From Phycisphaerales bacterium (GTDB lineage: Bacteria; Planctomycetota; Phycisphaerae; Tepidisphaerales; Tepidisphaeraceae): a DNA stretch of 64,000 nucleotides. The position numbers and the translations under genes were made by a program. Positions within the stretch are counted from its first letter, which is position 1, and every line of letters starts with the position of its first letter. Where the stretch lies: positions 119,207 to 183,206 of the forward strand of contig JADLCB010000029.1 of the NCBI GenBank assembly GCA_020847375.1, given 5' to 3'. Of this stretch, positions 28,221-37,807 are shown one piece after another. The notes beneath the pieces were generated by a model. That model was given only the letters and a program-made list of their open reading frames with translations, did not search any database and was not told the origin of the DNA.

Positions 28221-29771
28221 TTAAGCACCTGCCATTTCGTTCCAGATTTGCTTGATCGAGGTTGATGCAACATTGCCCATCGGCTGGCGTCCAAGAAAAT
28301 CATTTTCACTGTCGACAACCACGCCATTACTGAGAATCATCAGTGGCGCACGATGATCGCGCCGGCCATTGACGCCTGCCGCGCCAGCCGCTGCCGGACC
28401 AATGTCCCCCATGCCAACGTAATTGATCTGCCCATCGTAATCACTGGGACCTTTGATCACTGCACTGCCCAACAATCTCAGCCAGTTGTCATACCATGGT
28501 TCCATCTGGGCAAAATTCGCCTGCAGTTTCATAAACACGGGCACGATGAGTGGCACGCCGCTATTGCGCTGGCGGCGGGCATTGGCTATGCCGGTGATGT
28601 TATTGATCACCTCTGCAAAACCGTTTTTGCCCATGACGCCCTGGTACGTTGCTGCATTCATCGCCGGCAAGTGGATGCTGATGATATCGACTCCGCTCGC
28701 GGCGAGCTGCTCCACGTTTTCCGCCCCCAACCCGATCAGATCCGTCTCAATATGAATCGCCCTGATCCCGCTTTGTCGCGCCAGCGCAATCAGCTCCATC
28801 GCCCGTTCATGCAACAGCGGATCACCCACGCCCGCCAGCGTCAGACGCACATCATCACACGCACCGAGTTCGGCAAATATCTTCTGCGCCAGCTCCGGCG
28901 GCAGCTCATGGCGATCGACCCGATGCGCCGACAGAGGCGAAAAAATCGGCTGAGTTGCCCGGCGCGGGGTCAGTTCCAGCACCACTTCACGCGGCAGATG
29001 CGCCGGCTGATTGCATCCAGCGCTGCGTCGCGCCAATTCCAGGGCGTCAGTGGTCACCAATTGACCATTCAAGTCGCCGGTATAACGGCTGACTCGATCG
29101 ATCTGTCGGTCGGAATTGAGCAGAAAATGATCGCGCGTGCGCGTCAGTTGCGGAGCCAGCGTCAGACAACCCGGACCACTGAGCGGATCAGGCATCGGTT
29201 GATCGGGAAGATAATGCAGCAAGCGCCCCGGGTGCAGATGAACCTTGGCCAGCCGCTCCACCAGCGCCGCTCGCAGCACCACCCCGCCCAGACCCGCCGC
29301 TGCCGGGCTGAAACCAATCTCGATTTTCGATTTGCGCTCCATCTGTTCGATCAGACGATCGATCAGCTCCGCATCGACCAACCCCGCGGCTGGATCAACC
29401 AGCACAACCGCCGACGACGCCCAGTCGTGCATCACTTCCAGCACATACGGCGCATAAAAACCCGCATCGAAGGCGCACGTGCCGTAAACCCCGCCACGCC
29501 AGCCATCCGACCATCGGCGTGAGGCGCTGACGGCATCCAACGCCGCCAGTCCATGCCGCACCCCGCGCAAAAGCACCTGACCGCCATGACTCCGCGCCAC
29601 TGCCTGCGCCGCGTGCTGCTGATCTTCCCAGCACAGCACGACCAGTTCACGCAGATGACGACTTTGCCGCAGGCGCTCCAGCGTCCAGCCCAAAACCGGC
29701 TGGCCACGGAACAACCGCGTCGCCGAATGCAATTGCGCTGGCTCATGCAGCATGGAAACAATCGCAAGCAT
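28221..29771 (-). CDS. Nucleotidyltransferase-like / radical-SAM-like fusion lacking all Fe-S cysteines
   Basis: 516 residues. The first ~230 resemble a NeuA/SpsF-like nucleotidyltransferase (MLAIVSMLHEPAQ, FRGQPVLGWTLERL). From about residue 255 the sequence follows a radical SAM barrel: VVLELTPRRATQPIFSPLSA occupies the CxxxCxxC position but has Arg, Pro and Ser where the three Cys should be. ISIHLPAMNAATYQGVMGKNG and a SPASM-like tail (ILSNGVVVDSENDFLG then IKQIWNEMAG) follow, again without cysteines. So it cannot bind the cluster as usual; a pseudo-enzyme or repurposed barrel is inferred. The ATG overlaps the DUF115 stop by one base (TGATG). It resembles SPASM proteins encoded beside flagellin-glycosylation genes in spirochaetes. 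Confidence 0.7.
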   Translation of the reverse strand: MLAIVSMLHEPAQLHSATRLFRGQPVLGWTLERLRQSRHLRELVVLCWEDQQHAAQAVARSHGGQVLLRGVRHGLAALDAVSASRRWSDGWRGGVYGTCAFDAGFYAPYVLEVMHDWASSAVVLVDPAAGLVDAELIDRLIEQMERKSKIEIGFSPAAAGLGGVVLRAALVERLAKVHLHPGRLLHYLPDQPMPDPLSGPGCLTLAPQLTRTRDHFLLNSDRQIDRVSRYTGDLNGQLVTTDALELARRSAGCNQPAHLPREVVLELTPRRATQPIFSPLSAHRVDRHELPPELAQKIFAELGACDDVRLTLAGVGDPLLHERAMELIALARQSGIRAIHIETDLIGLGAENVEQLAASGVDIISIHLPAMNAATYQGVMGKNGFAEVINNITGIANARRQRNSGVPLIVPVFMKLQANFAQMEPWYDNWLRLLGSAVIKGPSDYDGQINYVGMGDIGPAAAGAAGVNGRRDHRAPLMILSNGVVVDSENDFLGRQPMGNVASTSIKQIWNEMAGA

Positions 29772-31714
29772 CACGCCGCCCCCTTCATCTGGTGATGCGC
29801 CGACTGATTCGCCAGCCGTTCCAGGCAATCGCTCATCAATTGCTGAAACTCACCGGCGGCACTGGCCACGCTGCGCACATTTTCAATGTCGCGCTGAACC
29901 TGTTGACGTTGCTTGTCGATCCCGCTGACACCCTGGGCATCGATGGCGCGATCGCGCTTGAACCGCTGCATCTGGCTTTGCTGGGCCAACTGCGTAATCA
30001 GATCATAACACGAACCCAGCTCATTCATCCGATTGCGCAGCGCATCGATGCGCGCAATCGCCCGGTTGACACGTTTCTGATCGGTCAGATGGTCGCGCAC
30101 CTCCTCGAGCAGGGGCAGCGTCTGTTGTGAAATCTCTTCTATTTCCCGCGCTTCGTGGTGTCGCAGGCGCAGACTCTCCATCGCATCGCGCAGACGATCC
30201 CATCGCAGCCCCGCCGACGTTTGTTCCGGCTCAGGCACCGCTGCCTGGCAATACTGATCCAGCGCCGCCGCCAGCGGCATGGGCGTGGCCCCGCGCTTGT
30301 AGACGCCTCCCTGCGTGCAATCGAGGATCGTTCGATTGCTGCCGGCAAAATCGCGCTCAAACTGCTGCAGATATGTGAACAACCGCTGTTCGGTATACAT
30401 CGGCCGGCCCTGATAATCCGGCACTTGCCGCAAAATGGGACGATCGCGCACAATCTGCTCCCACTGCTTCATCTCCAGCGTGCAAAAGCGCGACAACTCC
30501 GGCGCCCAGACATCTTCATAACTGGTTCCCGGCGTGTAACACAGGCCATCGCTGAAACCCAGATCCTGTCCGACAAACAGGATCGGATCGCAACCCAGAT
30601 GCTCGGCCAGATAAAACGCCAGATGCGCCACCGTTGCCCCGGCGCTCAGGCACGCCCGGCCCAGCCGATTTTCCTTCACCAGACGCTCGGCAAAATCATT
30701 ACCCAAAACCGAGATCGGCCCGGGATACATCCCGAAAATGGCTGGCGCTGCCTTGGGCTCAACCACAAGATGCGTGCGCAAATGGCTGGGTAGTTTCTCG
30801 AAAAACCGCGTGCAAATGTCGTGATAGTCCAGGCTGGTCACATAATGCGGCTCGATGCCCATCTCCAGTAGCGGCTGCAGCGTGGTCTGCACGGCAATAA
30901 TGATCGCCCGCCCCTGCGCCTGTTTGAGCAGATGCTTGTTTTTGCGCAGCGAAGGCCCGGCCGAAACGATGATCGCCGGCATTCCCTCATGCTTTTGCTT
31001 CAATCGCGATATACAGGGTGTGGCCGCGTACCAACCAAGATTGCGCGCGATGTTTTCCGCCGTCCGCTTGCCATTGACCAGCAGGGTGCTGATGTTGGTC
31101 GCGGTATAGCTGTTGAACTCCTGCGTCCAGGTCTTCATCATCTGGTGAAACGACCCCTGCAACTGGATACTTGGCGCGTGTTCCAACGTAACGCTGCCAT
31201 CGGTCAGCATCGCGATGTGCGGCCCCAGACGGTTAAACAGCTCAGCCTTGTCTGCCTGCGTGATGAATAAAACCCGGCGGCTGCGAATCATTATGCTGTA
31301 GTCGCGGGAGAAAAACGCCGTCTTGAGCAGCGCCAGATCAGGCTCGAAGATGCAGATGGTCGCATCCGGCGGAGCGGAATTAAAAACCAGTTCGGGCAGA
31401 TACCCCAGGGCAAATCCGTGTACGTAATAGCAATAACTTGTGGAAAAATCCGCCTCCTCAATACTTTTGCGCGCCTCGTCCAGCGGATGATACCGGCTAT
31501 GCAGATAAACGCGCCGACCATCGTCCATTTGCATCGCCAACGTCGGCTCGCCGCATTTGGATGGTTCCGTCGTATAACAACGGGTGTCATCCACCGCTTC
31601 AATCTTGCCTGCCAGCAGCGGGTCAACCGCCCATAGCGCAGCCAGATTGGCCAGATACGGCGCATCATCAGGAAGAATAAACTGGCGATCAATTTCCGTC
31701 GTCGGCATAGTCAT
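29771..31714 (-). CDS. DUF115 / motility accessory factor (Maf)-like glycosyltransferase
   Basis: 647 residues. The central region (about 240-480) is the DUF115/6-hydroxymethylpterin pyrophosphokinase-like domain: AIIVSAGPSLRKNKHLL, EPHYVTSLDYHD, CLSAGATVAHLAFYLAEHLG, ILFVGQDLGFSDG. Maf proteins attach pseudaminic, legionaminic or sialic acids to flagellin. The N-terminal 220 residues contain a Rossmann-like segment (CIFEPDLALLKTAFFSRD), and the C-terminus is helical/coiled. First gene of the maf-SPASM-like-neuA-neuB-neuC operon, which supplies its likely CMP-sugar donor. No flagellin is in the window. Confidence 0.85.
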   Translation of the reverse strand: MTMPTTEIDRQFILPDDAPYLANLAALWAVDPLLAGKIEAVDDTRCYTTEPSKCGEPTLAMQMDDGRRVYLHSRYHPLDEARKSIEEADFSTSYCYYVHGFALGYLPELVFNSAPPDATICIFEPDLALLKTAFFSRDYSIMIRSRRVLFITQADKAELFNRLGPHIAMLTDGSVTLEHAPSIQLQGSFHQMMKTWTQEFNSYTATNISTLLVNGKRTAENIARNLGWYAATPCISRLKQKHEGMPAIIVSAGPSLRKNKHLLKQAQGRAIIIAVQTTLQPLLEMGIEPHYVTSLDYHDICTRFFEKLPSHLRTHLVVEPKAAPAIFGMYPGPISVLGNDFAERLVKENRLGRACLSAGATVAHLAFYLAEHLGCDPILFVGQDLGFSDGLCYTPGTSYEDVWAPELSRFCTLEMKQWEQIVRDRPILRQVPDYQGRPMYTEQRLFTYLQQFERDFAGSNRTILDCTQGGVYKRGATPMPLAAALDQYCQAAVPEPEQTSAGLRWDRLRDAMESLRLRHHEAREIEEISQQTLPLLEEVRDHLTDQKRVNRAIARIDALRNRMNELGSCYDLITQLAQQSQMQRFKRDRAIDAQGVSGIDKQRQQVQRDIENVRSVASAAGEFQQLMSDCLERLANQSAHHQMKGAA

Positions 31715-31874
31715 CGGTCGGCGTTATCCATAGGCGTACTGCAACCAGGGTCCAATGCAATTATCGGACGTACCGCCGCAATGAGTTGAGTCGAAGTTGG
31801 CCGTACCCTTAAACCAGGGCGCAATCGTTCTGCGACAACGAAAAGCAAATCGCTGCAACTTCAGATAAAGTCAG

Positions 31875-33149
31875 TTATTTACAGGGTTTAAGAATGTTGA
31901 TCAGCGCAGAAACAAGTTGTGAAATACTTACGTTTTGCTGCTGGCCGGTGGAAAGATTTTTGAGCTGTGCCGAATCAGACTCCAGCTCCGCCTGTCCGCG
32001 GATCAAACAGACCGTCGCCTGTTCCCGATCAGCCTGTTTCAATTGCGCCTTCATCGACCGGCCGGAGGGATCCATCTCACAGGCGATACCCGCCTGGCGC
32101 AACTGACGGATCAACCCAAGATTGGCTTGACGGGCCGCATCATTTTGGCTGATGAGATAAACCAGCGGCTGGCTGACTTTTTTCAACTCAACCTGCTGCG
32201 CTTCCAGCGCAATGAGCAGCCGCTCCAGACCCGAGCCAAACCCAACCCCTGGCACAGCCCTGCCGCCCAGCAACTGCACGAGATTATCATAACGACCACC
32301 CCCGCCAATGGCGTTTTGCGCCCCCAATCCGCCCGCCGTCACTTCCCACAATGTTTCAGTGTAATAATCAAAACCGCGCACCAGATTTGGATTCAGTCGG
32401 TACACAATCCCGCTCTCATCCAGAAGCTGACAAACCCGTTGAAAATGACGCTGGGACTGATCCGACAGATACCCCGACGCTGGCGGCGCCCCCGCGACCG
32501 CCTCCTGATCGCGCGGGTCTTTCGAGTCGAGAATGCGCAGCGGGTTTGACTCCAATCGCCGCTGCGAATCTTCGCCGAGTTGGCCTTTTTTCGGCGACAA
32601 AAAAGCGACCAGCGCATCACGATATCCCTGTTTGGAAGGCCCGTCGCCCAGGCTGTTGATATTCAGTTCCAGCTCGTTCAACCCGCACTTGCGGTAAAAA
32701 TCCATCTGCAACTGGATACACTCGACATCCTGCTCCGGTTCAGCAATGCCGAACGCCTCAGCCCCAAACTGATGATGCTGGCGCAACCGCCCTTTTTGCG
32801 GGCGCTCGTAACGAAAATTCGGCGCAATATAAAACAGCTTGGCCCGCACACCCTCCTGCGCGATCAGGTTATTTTCAATGGCCGCCCGCACCACGCCGGC
32901 CGTCCCTTCCGGCCGCAGTGTCAACGATTCCCCGCCGCGGTCATTGAAGGTGAACGTTTCCTTGGTGACGATATCGCTGCTTTCGCCCACCCCGCGATGA
33001 AACAACTCGGAATACTCAACAACGGGCGTGCGAATTTCCTGGAAATGATACAACTCCGCCGTGTCACGGGCGATTGCCTCGATCATCTGCCACTTCCAGA
33101 CCTGGGCTGGAAGAATATCCTGAAACCCACGCGGGGCGTTGATCTTCAT
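31875..33149 (-). CDS. hisS: Histidyl-tRNA synthetase
   Basis: 424 residues. Class II synthetase: APRGFQDILPAQVWKW near the start, motif 2 in TLRPEGTAGVVRAAIEN, the histidine-specific GGGRYDNLVQLLGG, and motif 3 in GVGFGSGLERLLIALE; the C-terminal anticodon-binding domain runs from about residue 320. Start set at MKINAPRGF (33149); an ATG 69 bases upstream would add 23 residues not typical of the family. Follows tig on the same strand. Confidence 0.95.
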   Translation of the reverse strand: MKINAPRGFQDILPAQVWKWQMIEAIARDTAELYHFQEIRTPVVEYSELFHRGVGESSDIVTKETFTFNDRGGESLTLRPEGTAGVVRAAIENNLIAQEGVRAKLFYIAPNFRYERPQKGRLRQHHQFGAEAFGIAEPEQDVECIQLQMDFYRKCGLNELELNINSLGDGPSKQGYRDALVAFLSPKKGQLGEDSQRRLESNPLRILDSKDPRDQEAVAGAPPASGYLSDQSQRHFQRVCQLLDESGIVYRLNPNLVRGFDYYTETLWEVTAGGLGAQNAIGGGGRYDNLVQLLGGRAVPGVGFGSGLERLLIALEAQQVELKKVSQPLVYLISQNDAARQANLGLIRQLRQAGIACEMDPSGRSMKAQLKQADREQATVCLIRGQAELESDSAQLKNLSTGQQQNVSISQLVSALINILKPCK

Positions 33150-33225
33150 TATCTCACACGCCAACAGACGCCTGCCCATCGTCAGGCGCGCCGTCCAATG
33201 TTTCTGCACCACCGGCAATCGTCAA

Positions 33226-34593
33226 TTACTTTTGGTCTTGCCCATCGACTTCTTCGACCTTGATCTCCTTGAGCAACTCATCAATCGTCTTCTGCTCACG
33301 CATATTGATGAACAGCTCCGACAAAGTGCCGTCCTTCTTCATATCCTCCTTCAACTTCGCCGGACGACGATTGCGCTGGGCAGCCAACATCGCGATGTAG
33401 CCGTTCAATTCAGCATCATCGACTTCAATTTTTTTGTCGTCCGCCACTTTCCCCAGAATGAAGAACAGCTTCAGATCACGATTCGCCTGTTCGCTGGCCT
33501 GGGCCTCGATCTGCGCCAGGTTCTGTTCGAGCTGCTGCTGCGGCATGCCGCTCATCAGCAGGTTCATCTTCTGCCGATGCACCACACTTTCACGCTGACG
33601 ATCGCTCAATTTGGCTGGCAGTTCCAGTGCGGTATGTTCCAGAAGATAATCCTTGACCTGCTGGTGCATCGCCCGGCGCACTTCTGATTCAAACCGGTTC
33701 ACCAGTTGTTCACGCAGCGCATCGCGCAGCTCCTGCTCATTGGCAAAACCGAGTTGGTCCAGGAAAGGCTGGTCAATGACCGCCGGATTCAGTTTTCTGA
33801 TCGTCTGCACTTCCACTTCGATCTGCACATCCTTATCGGCGATTTCCTTCTGCGGGTGCTCCGCCGGAACATGAACCGTAATAACGTGTTTTTCGCCGGC
33901 TTTCCTGCCGCCAAGCTGCTGCGCCAAATCATCGATCTGAATCCCCGCGACCCGCCCGCTGCGCACCACCAATTGCGCGTTATGACGATGCGCCACCACT
34001 TCATCACCCAGCTTTACATGCACATCAGCCAGAATATAGTCCCCTTCTTCAATGCCGCGATCCTCCACCGGTTCCAGCGTCCCCTGCTGCTCGCTGAGAT
34101 TCTTCATCGCCTCATCAACGTTTTTGTCGGTCACTTCGAGCTTTTGCTTTTTGACCGTCAACCCCGACAAATCCGCCATCGTAAATTCCGGCGGCACTTC
34201 CACGGTAAAGGCGTAATTGAACGAACCCGTCTCCGGCAGTTTGATTTCATCCGGGTTTTCAAATTCCGGCTCGCCCAGCGGCTGAAGCTTGTTTTTCTCC
34301 AGCGCCTGTTGATAGCTTTCACTGATCAACTGACGGCGGACATCTTCTTTGACGCTCGAAGCAAAGCGCTTTTCCACCAGTTTCTGCGGTGCCCGGCCCG
34401 CCCGGAAACCCGGAATGGCCGCGCCGCGCTTCAATTCACGATATTGCTCATCAATGACCTGATGAATGCGCGTCTGGGGTATTTCCACCACAACTTTTCG
34501 AGTGGCAGGACCGCTCTGCTCCACCTTGATGTTGTAAACATATTCTTCGCTTTTTTCTTCATCCTTAACGGCGGTATTGTCGGTCTCAACCAT
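33226..34593 (-). CDS. tig: Trigger factor
   Basis: 455 residues. Ribosome-associated chaperone with peptidyl-prolyl isomerase domain. The N-terminal ribosome-binding signature is IPGFRAGRAPQKLVEKRF (about residues 60-77; GFRxGxxP), the FKBP-like domain spans about 170-255, and a long helical C-terminus completes it. Residues 1-15 are an acidic extension. The ATG lies downstream of a hairpin and T-run in the leader. Confidence 0.93.
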   Translation of the reverse strand: MVETDNTAVKDEEKSEEYVYNIKVEQSGPATRKVVVEIPQTRIHQVIDEQYRELKRGAAIPGFRAGRAPQKLVEKRFASSVKEDVRRQLISESYQQALEKNKLQPLGEPEFENPDEIKLPETGSFNYAFTVEVPPEFTMADLSGLTVKKQKLEVTDKNVDEAMKNLSEQQGTLEPVEDRGIEEGDYILADVHVKLGDEVVAHRHNAQLVVRSGRVAGIQIDDLAQQLGGRKAGEKHVITVHVPAEHPQKEIADKDVQIEVEVQTIRKLNPAVIDQPFLDQLGFANEQELRDALREQLVNRFESEVRRAMHQQVKDYLLEHTALELPAKLSDRQRESVVHRQKMNLLMSGMPQQQLEQNLAQIEAQASEQANRDLKLFFILGKVADDKKIEVDDAELNGYIAMLAAQRNRRPAKLKEDMKKDGTLSELFINMREQKTIDELLKEIKVEEVDGQDQK

Positions 34594-34622
34594 GACTTCC
34601 TCGATTCAAACATTCATAAAAT

Positions 34623-34671
34623 AAAAAAACACACTCAGACAGTTGAGGTGAAAACCTACCTCATCTACTGT
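34623..34671 (-). promoter_or_regulatory. Terminator-like hairpin in the tig leader
   Basis: On the minus strand ACAGT...GAGGT pairs with ACCTC.ACTGT across a small asymmetric internal loop, followed 9 bases later by seven T. It lies 30-80 bases before the tig start, in its likely 5' UTR, so it could act as a weak attenuator or mRNA-end structure. The spacing before the T-run is longer than in standard terminators. Confidence 0.4.
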
Positions 34672-34800
34672 GGAAGCCAAATATCCTATAACAGCGCCAA
34701 CCATTTGTGAAGTGCTGCGATAACATTAACAAAACGGTAAAATAGCCCCGTAAACCCGACAAACATCATTATTTTCATCCTCCGATCGATCTAAATTATC

Positions 34801-36480
34801 ATGCCCCAACCGCGTATTATCGCCCTTGATTCAACCGTGCGGCAGATCGCCATCTGGCCAGAATGTGCCGAGATTCTGCACAAATATGACACTGCCCGCT
34901 GGGGTCAGCGCTGGTCGCTGCAGGAGCTGGAACCGTTTGCCCGGCATCACCAACTGGACCCGCAGCAGTTCGTAGCCGAGCTGGCTGACGCCGCCGGTGC
35001 CACCATTTCGCCCACGATCAAAACCGCTCCCAAAAGCACGCCGGTGCGAATTATTTCCATCGCATTGGTGGTGGGTTTAACGCTGGGGGCTGGTTGGGGT
35101 GTGATACTCCTTTTGCAAATCGCCTTCGGGACAAGCTTTGCCGCCGTTTCCAATGCCAGCGTCCATGTCCACGGCGTCGCCCAGCTCTGGGGGTGGATGG
35201 CGATGTTTGTTTTCGCTGTCGGCACTTATCTGTTGCGCCAGAACACCAAAAAGCCCTCACCGGCGTGGCTGGAACAAACCGCCGCCATGGCCGTTGTGGT
35301 TGGCTTGATTTGTTTCTTCATCGGATTGAACTCCCCCATCCGCCAGCATATCGCCTGGATCGATCTGGTCGGGTCAACGCTGCTGCTCATCGCCTCGATC
35401 CTTTTCTCAACTTCAGTCCTCTGGTCACTCCACGGGCGCGGTCAAAAGCCGCTTTTGTGGCATCGCTTCGTGCTGAGCATGATCGGCTGGTTATGGATCT
35501 GGGCGATCACCGACTGGGTTTTGCGCTTCCGGGGAATGAATCTGCCCGTGCTTTCCGATTACGCGCGCAGCCTGCTGATCGACCTGTCGGTCCTGGGTTT
35601 TGCGCTTAACGCGATTTATGGTTTTGGTATCCGCCTCGTCCCCGGCCTGCTCAACATGGGCAAACTGAAACAAAACCGATTCAACATAACGCTGATCGTC
35701 CACAACGCCGGGCTGGTTCTGCTGCTCTTGCCGTGGTCACCGGTAAAAATCGTCGGCGCAGCCGCGATGCTGACCGGGGCACTGATTTACATCAGCACGA
35801 TGGATTATCTGAGGAGCAAACCCTCACGCGAAATTTTCGGTATCGATCCGCGCGGACATATCCTGATTCGCGTCGCGTTTTTCTGGTTGGTCGCCGGATT
35901 GGGCATGGTTCTTATTCAGCAGGTCTGGCCCCAATTGCCGCACGCCTTCGCCGGCGCCTGGCGGCACGCCCTGACCGTCGGCTTCATCACCACGATGATC
36001 CTTGGCGTAGCTCAGCGGATGCTCCCCGTTTTCATCAAACAACCGCTGGCATCAAACCCCATGATGCTCACCGGCGCCGCGCTGATCATCATCGGCAACA
36101 CTGGCCGCGTCAGTCTGGAACTGGCGACCATGGGCGGCTGGCCGTGGGCATTTGGCTGGATGGGTACGACTGGTTTGCTGGAGCTGTCCGCCCTGATCCT
36201 TTTTGCCATCAACCTGATCTGGACCGTGCGCAATCAGCGGCACGTCTACCGCGCTGATGAACCGCTCCGCGCTGATACCCATGTGCGCCAGGCGATTAAC
36301 GCCAAACCGGTCTTGCAATACCGCCTGTGCCAACTCGGCGTCACCATGCTGGATGACACCCCATTCGTCGCTCCGTCCATGACCTTCGGCGCCATGGCAC
36401 TGGCGTGGGGTAAACGCCCGCGGGAGCTGCTGACAGAACTTTCCGCACCTGTTGCACCAGCCGGACAACAGACCGTCTGA
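34801..36480 (+). CDS. NnrS-like heme/copper membrane protein with DUF1858-like ends
   Basis: 559 residues. A soluble N-terminus (ALDSTVRQIAIWPECAEILH...) resembles DUF1858/ScdA-N; then about twelve membrane segments with the NnrS signatures VHVHGVAQLWGWMAMFVF and WRHALTVGFITTMILGVAQ (conserved His residues, presumed heme or metal ligands). The C-terminal 60 residues again look DUF1858-like (TMLDDTPFVAPSMTFGAMAL). NnrS proteins are linked with nitric oxide stress and denitrification. Divergent from tig; no other nitrogen-oxide gene is near. Confidence 0.75.
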   Translation: MPQPRIIALDSTVRQIAIWPECAEILHKYDTARWGQRWSLQELEPFARHHQLDPQQFVAELADAAGATISPTIKTAPKSTPVRIISIALVVGLTLGAGWGVILLLQIAFGTSFAAVSNASVHVHGVAQLWGWMAMFVFAVGTYLLRQNTKKPSPAWLEQTAAMAVVVGLICFFIGLNSPIRQHIAWIDLVGSTLLLIASILFSTSVLWSLHGRGQKPLLWHRFVLSMIGWLWIWAITDWVLRFRGMNLPVLSDYARSLLIDLSVLGFALNAIYGFGIRLVPGLLNMGKLKQNRFNITLIVHNAGLVLLLLPWSPVKIVGAAAMLTGALIYISTMDYLRSKPSREIFGIDPRGHILIRVAFFWLVAGLGMVLIQQVWPQLPHAFAGAWRHALTVGFITTMILGVAQRMLPVFIKQPLASNPMMLTGAALIIIGNTGRVSLELATMGGWPWAFGWMGTTGLLELSALILFAINLIWTVRNQRHVYRADEPLRADTHVRQAINAKPVLQYRLCQLGVTMLDDTPFVAPSMTFGAMALAWGKRPRELLTELSAPVAPAGQQTV

Positions 36481-36548
36481 AATCGAGATTCCAGAACTCC
36501 CACTGGCAAAGTTTTGTGATTCATCCGTTTGCCATTAAGATGGTTGCC

Positions 36549-37022
36549 ATGACACAACCACATACACCACTGCGTCAGATTCTGAAAACACTCAAGATCG
36601 ATCTGCCACAGGTAACTCCCGGCGGGACGTATCTGCCCGCCAAGCGCGTCGGAAATATGATTTATGTTTCCGGCCAGGTCCCGATGATCGGTGACAAAAT
36701 CGTCGCCAGCGGGCCGGTTCCATCGAGTTGTTCGATCGAACAGGCTCAGAAGGCCGCCCGCCTGTGCGTCATCAATGCCCTGGCGTCGGTGCAGACGCTT
36801 GGTGCTGATGCGCTGGACAAGCTGCGCGGCGTGCTGCGTGTCGGATGCTTTGTCAATTCGGACAGCAATTTTACGGCCCAGCCCTCCGTGGGCAACGGCG
36901 CCAGCGATTTTCTGATTGAGCTGTTCGGCGATGCTGGGCGTCATGCGCGAGTCGCGATCGGCGTCAACACCCTGCCGCTCGGCGTCAGCGTTGAAATCGA
37001 GTTTATTTTTCTGACTGATTAA
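36549..37022 (+). CDS. RidA/YjgF-family enamine deaminase-like protein
   Basis: 157 residues from ATG 36549 (ATG 36540 is also possible). Core motifs GNMIYVSGQVPMIGDKI, CVINALASVQTLGADALDKL and ARVAIGVNTLPLGVSVEIEF match the Rid family, in the longer subgroup of about 150 residues. Family members hydrolyse reactive enamines or imines from amino acid metabolism; the catalytic Arg present in RidA is not in its usual place, so activity is uncertain. A TTGTGA-16-TAAGAT promoter lies 7 bases before this ATG. Confidence 0.85.
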   Translation: MTQPHTPLRQILKTLKIDLPQVTPGGTYLPAKRVGNMIYVSGQVPMIGDKIVASGPVPSSCSIEQAQKAARLCVINALASVQTLGADALDKLRGVLRVGCFVNSDSNFTAQPSVGNGASDFLIELFGDAGRHARVAIGVNTLPLGVSVEIEFIFLTD

Positions 37023-37098
37023 TCTCCGGTTGCCTCCGGGTTATTTTCACCGCGCCGATTCGGTCATCCCCGAAGTTGCAGGCTGTTTGAGGGAGCAA

Positions 37099-37127
37099 CT
37101 GTCATCGCAGTTCGCGGTGACTATAAT
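37099..37127 (+). promoter_or_regulatory. Sigma-70-type promoter of the acetyltransferase gene
   Basis: CTGTCA, 17-base spacer, consensus TATAAT (37122-37127). The ATG follows 29 bases after the -10. Confidence 0.6.
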
Positions 37128-37156
37128 CTCTCAAGGATTTTTTTACGTACATTACG

Positions 37157-37708
37157 ATGATCAGACCTGCAACCGTCCATGATGTACCGCGCATTGCGCA
37201 GATTATTAACAGCCATGCCGAGCTGGGCAAAATGCTGTTCAAAAGCTATGCGCAGCTCTATGCCAATCTGCGCGATTTCGCCATCTTTCAGTCCACTGAG
37301 CCTGAAGGCAGATCCGAAATTCACGGCTGCGTCGCTCTGACGATCATCTGGGCGGATCTGGCGGAAATTCGCTCGCTGGCCGTTGATGAACAACATCGCG
37401 GCGGAGGCATTGGCAGCCAACTGGTTCAGTGGACTGTCCAGGAAGCGCGGCGCTTGCAGATTCGTCGGTTGATGGCGCTAACCTACGAGCAACGTTTTTT
37501 TGAAAAACTCGGGTTCCAAGTCGTCCCCAAGGAAACACTGCCATTAAAAGTCTGGAGCGACTGCATTAACTGCCCCAAAAATCAGTCCTGCGACGAAATC
37601 GCCGTCGTGCGCACGCTCGACGATGTGCCGGTTATCCAAGCCCCCAAAGCAATCCCCACTCCTTCCGGCGTTGCCATTCCGGTACTGGACTGGGCGGATG
37701 ATGATTGA
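37157..37708 (+). CDS. argA: Short GNAT acetyltransferase of the ArgA type
   Basis: 183 residues. GNAT fold with acetyl-CoA loop DEQHRGGGIGSQLVQW (about residues 75-90) and the FFEKLGFQVV segment. The tail LPLKVWSDCINCPKNQSCDE closely follows short stand-alone N-acetylglutamate synthases (for example the mycobacterial ArgA), with conserved cysteines. Likely makes N-acetylglutamate for arginine synthesis. The last 25 residues are an extension. Confidence 0.8.
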   Translation: MIRPATVHDVPRIAQIINSHAELGKMLFKSYAQLYANLRDFAIFQSTEPEGRSEIHGCVALTIIWADLAEIRSLAVDEQHRGGGIGSQLVQWTVQEARRLQIRRLMALTYEQRFFEKLGFQVVPKETLPLKVWSDCINCPKNQSCDEIAVVRTLDDVPVIQAPKAIPTPSGVAIPVLDWADDD

Positions 37709-37807
37709 CCCGATGCGCTGGTATTCAGCGCCATCCATGTCCCAATGCCCGGTCACTGTGCGCAGGACATGTATCCCTTCATCTTCACCAAATAAATACA
37801 AATAAAA

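Noticed and set aside
28353..29522. Plus-strand frame of 389 codons
   Set aside because: Antisense to the radical-SAM-like fusion; biased, His/Arg/Gln-rich composition typical of shadows.
33706..34710. Plus-strand frame of 334 codons
   Set aside because: Antisense to tig; no recognisable motif.
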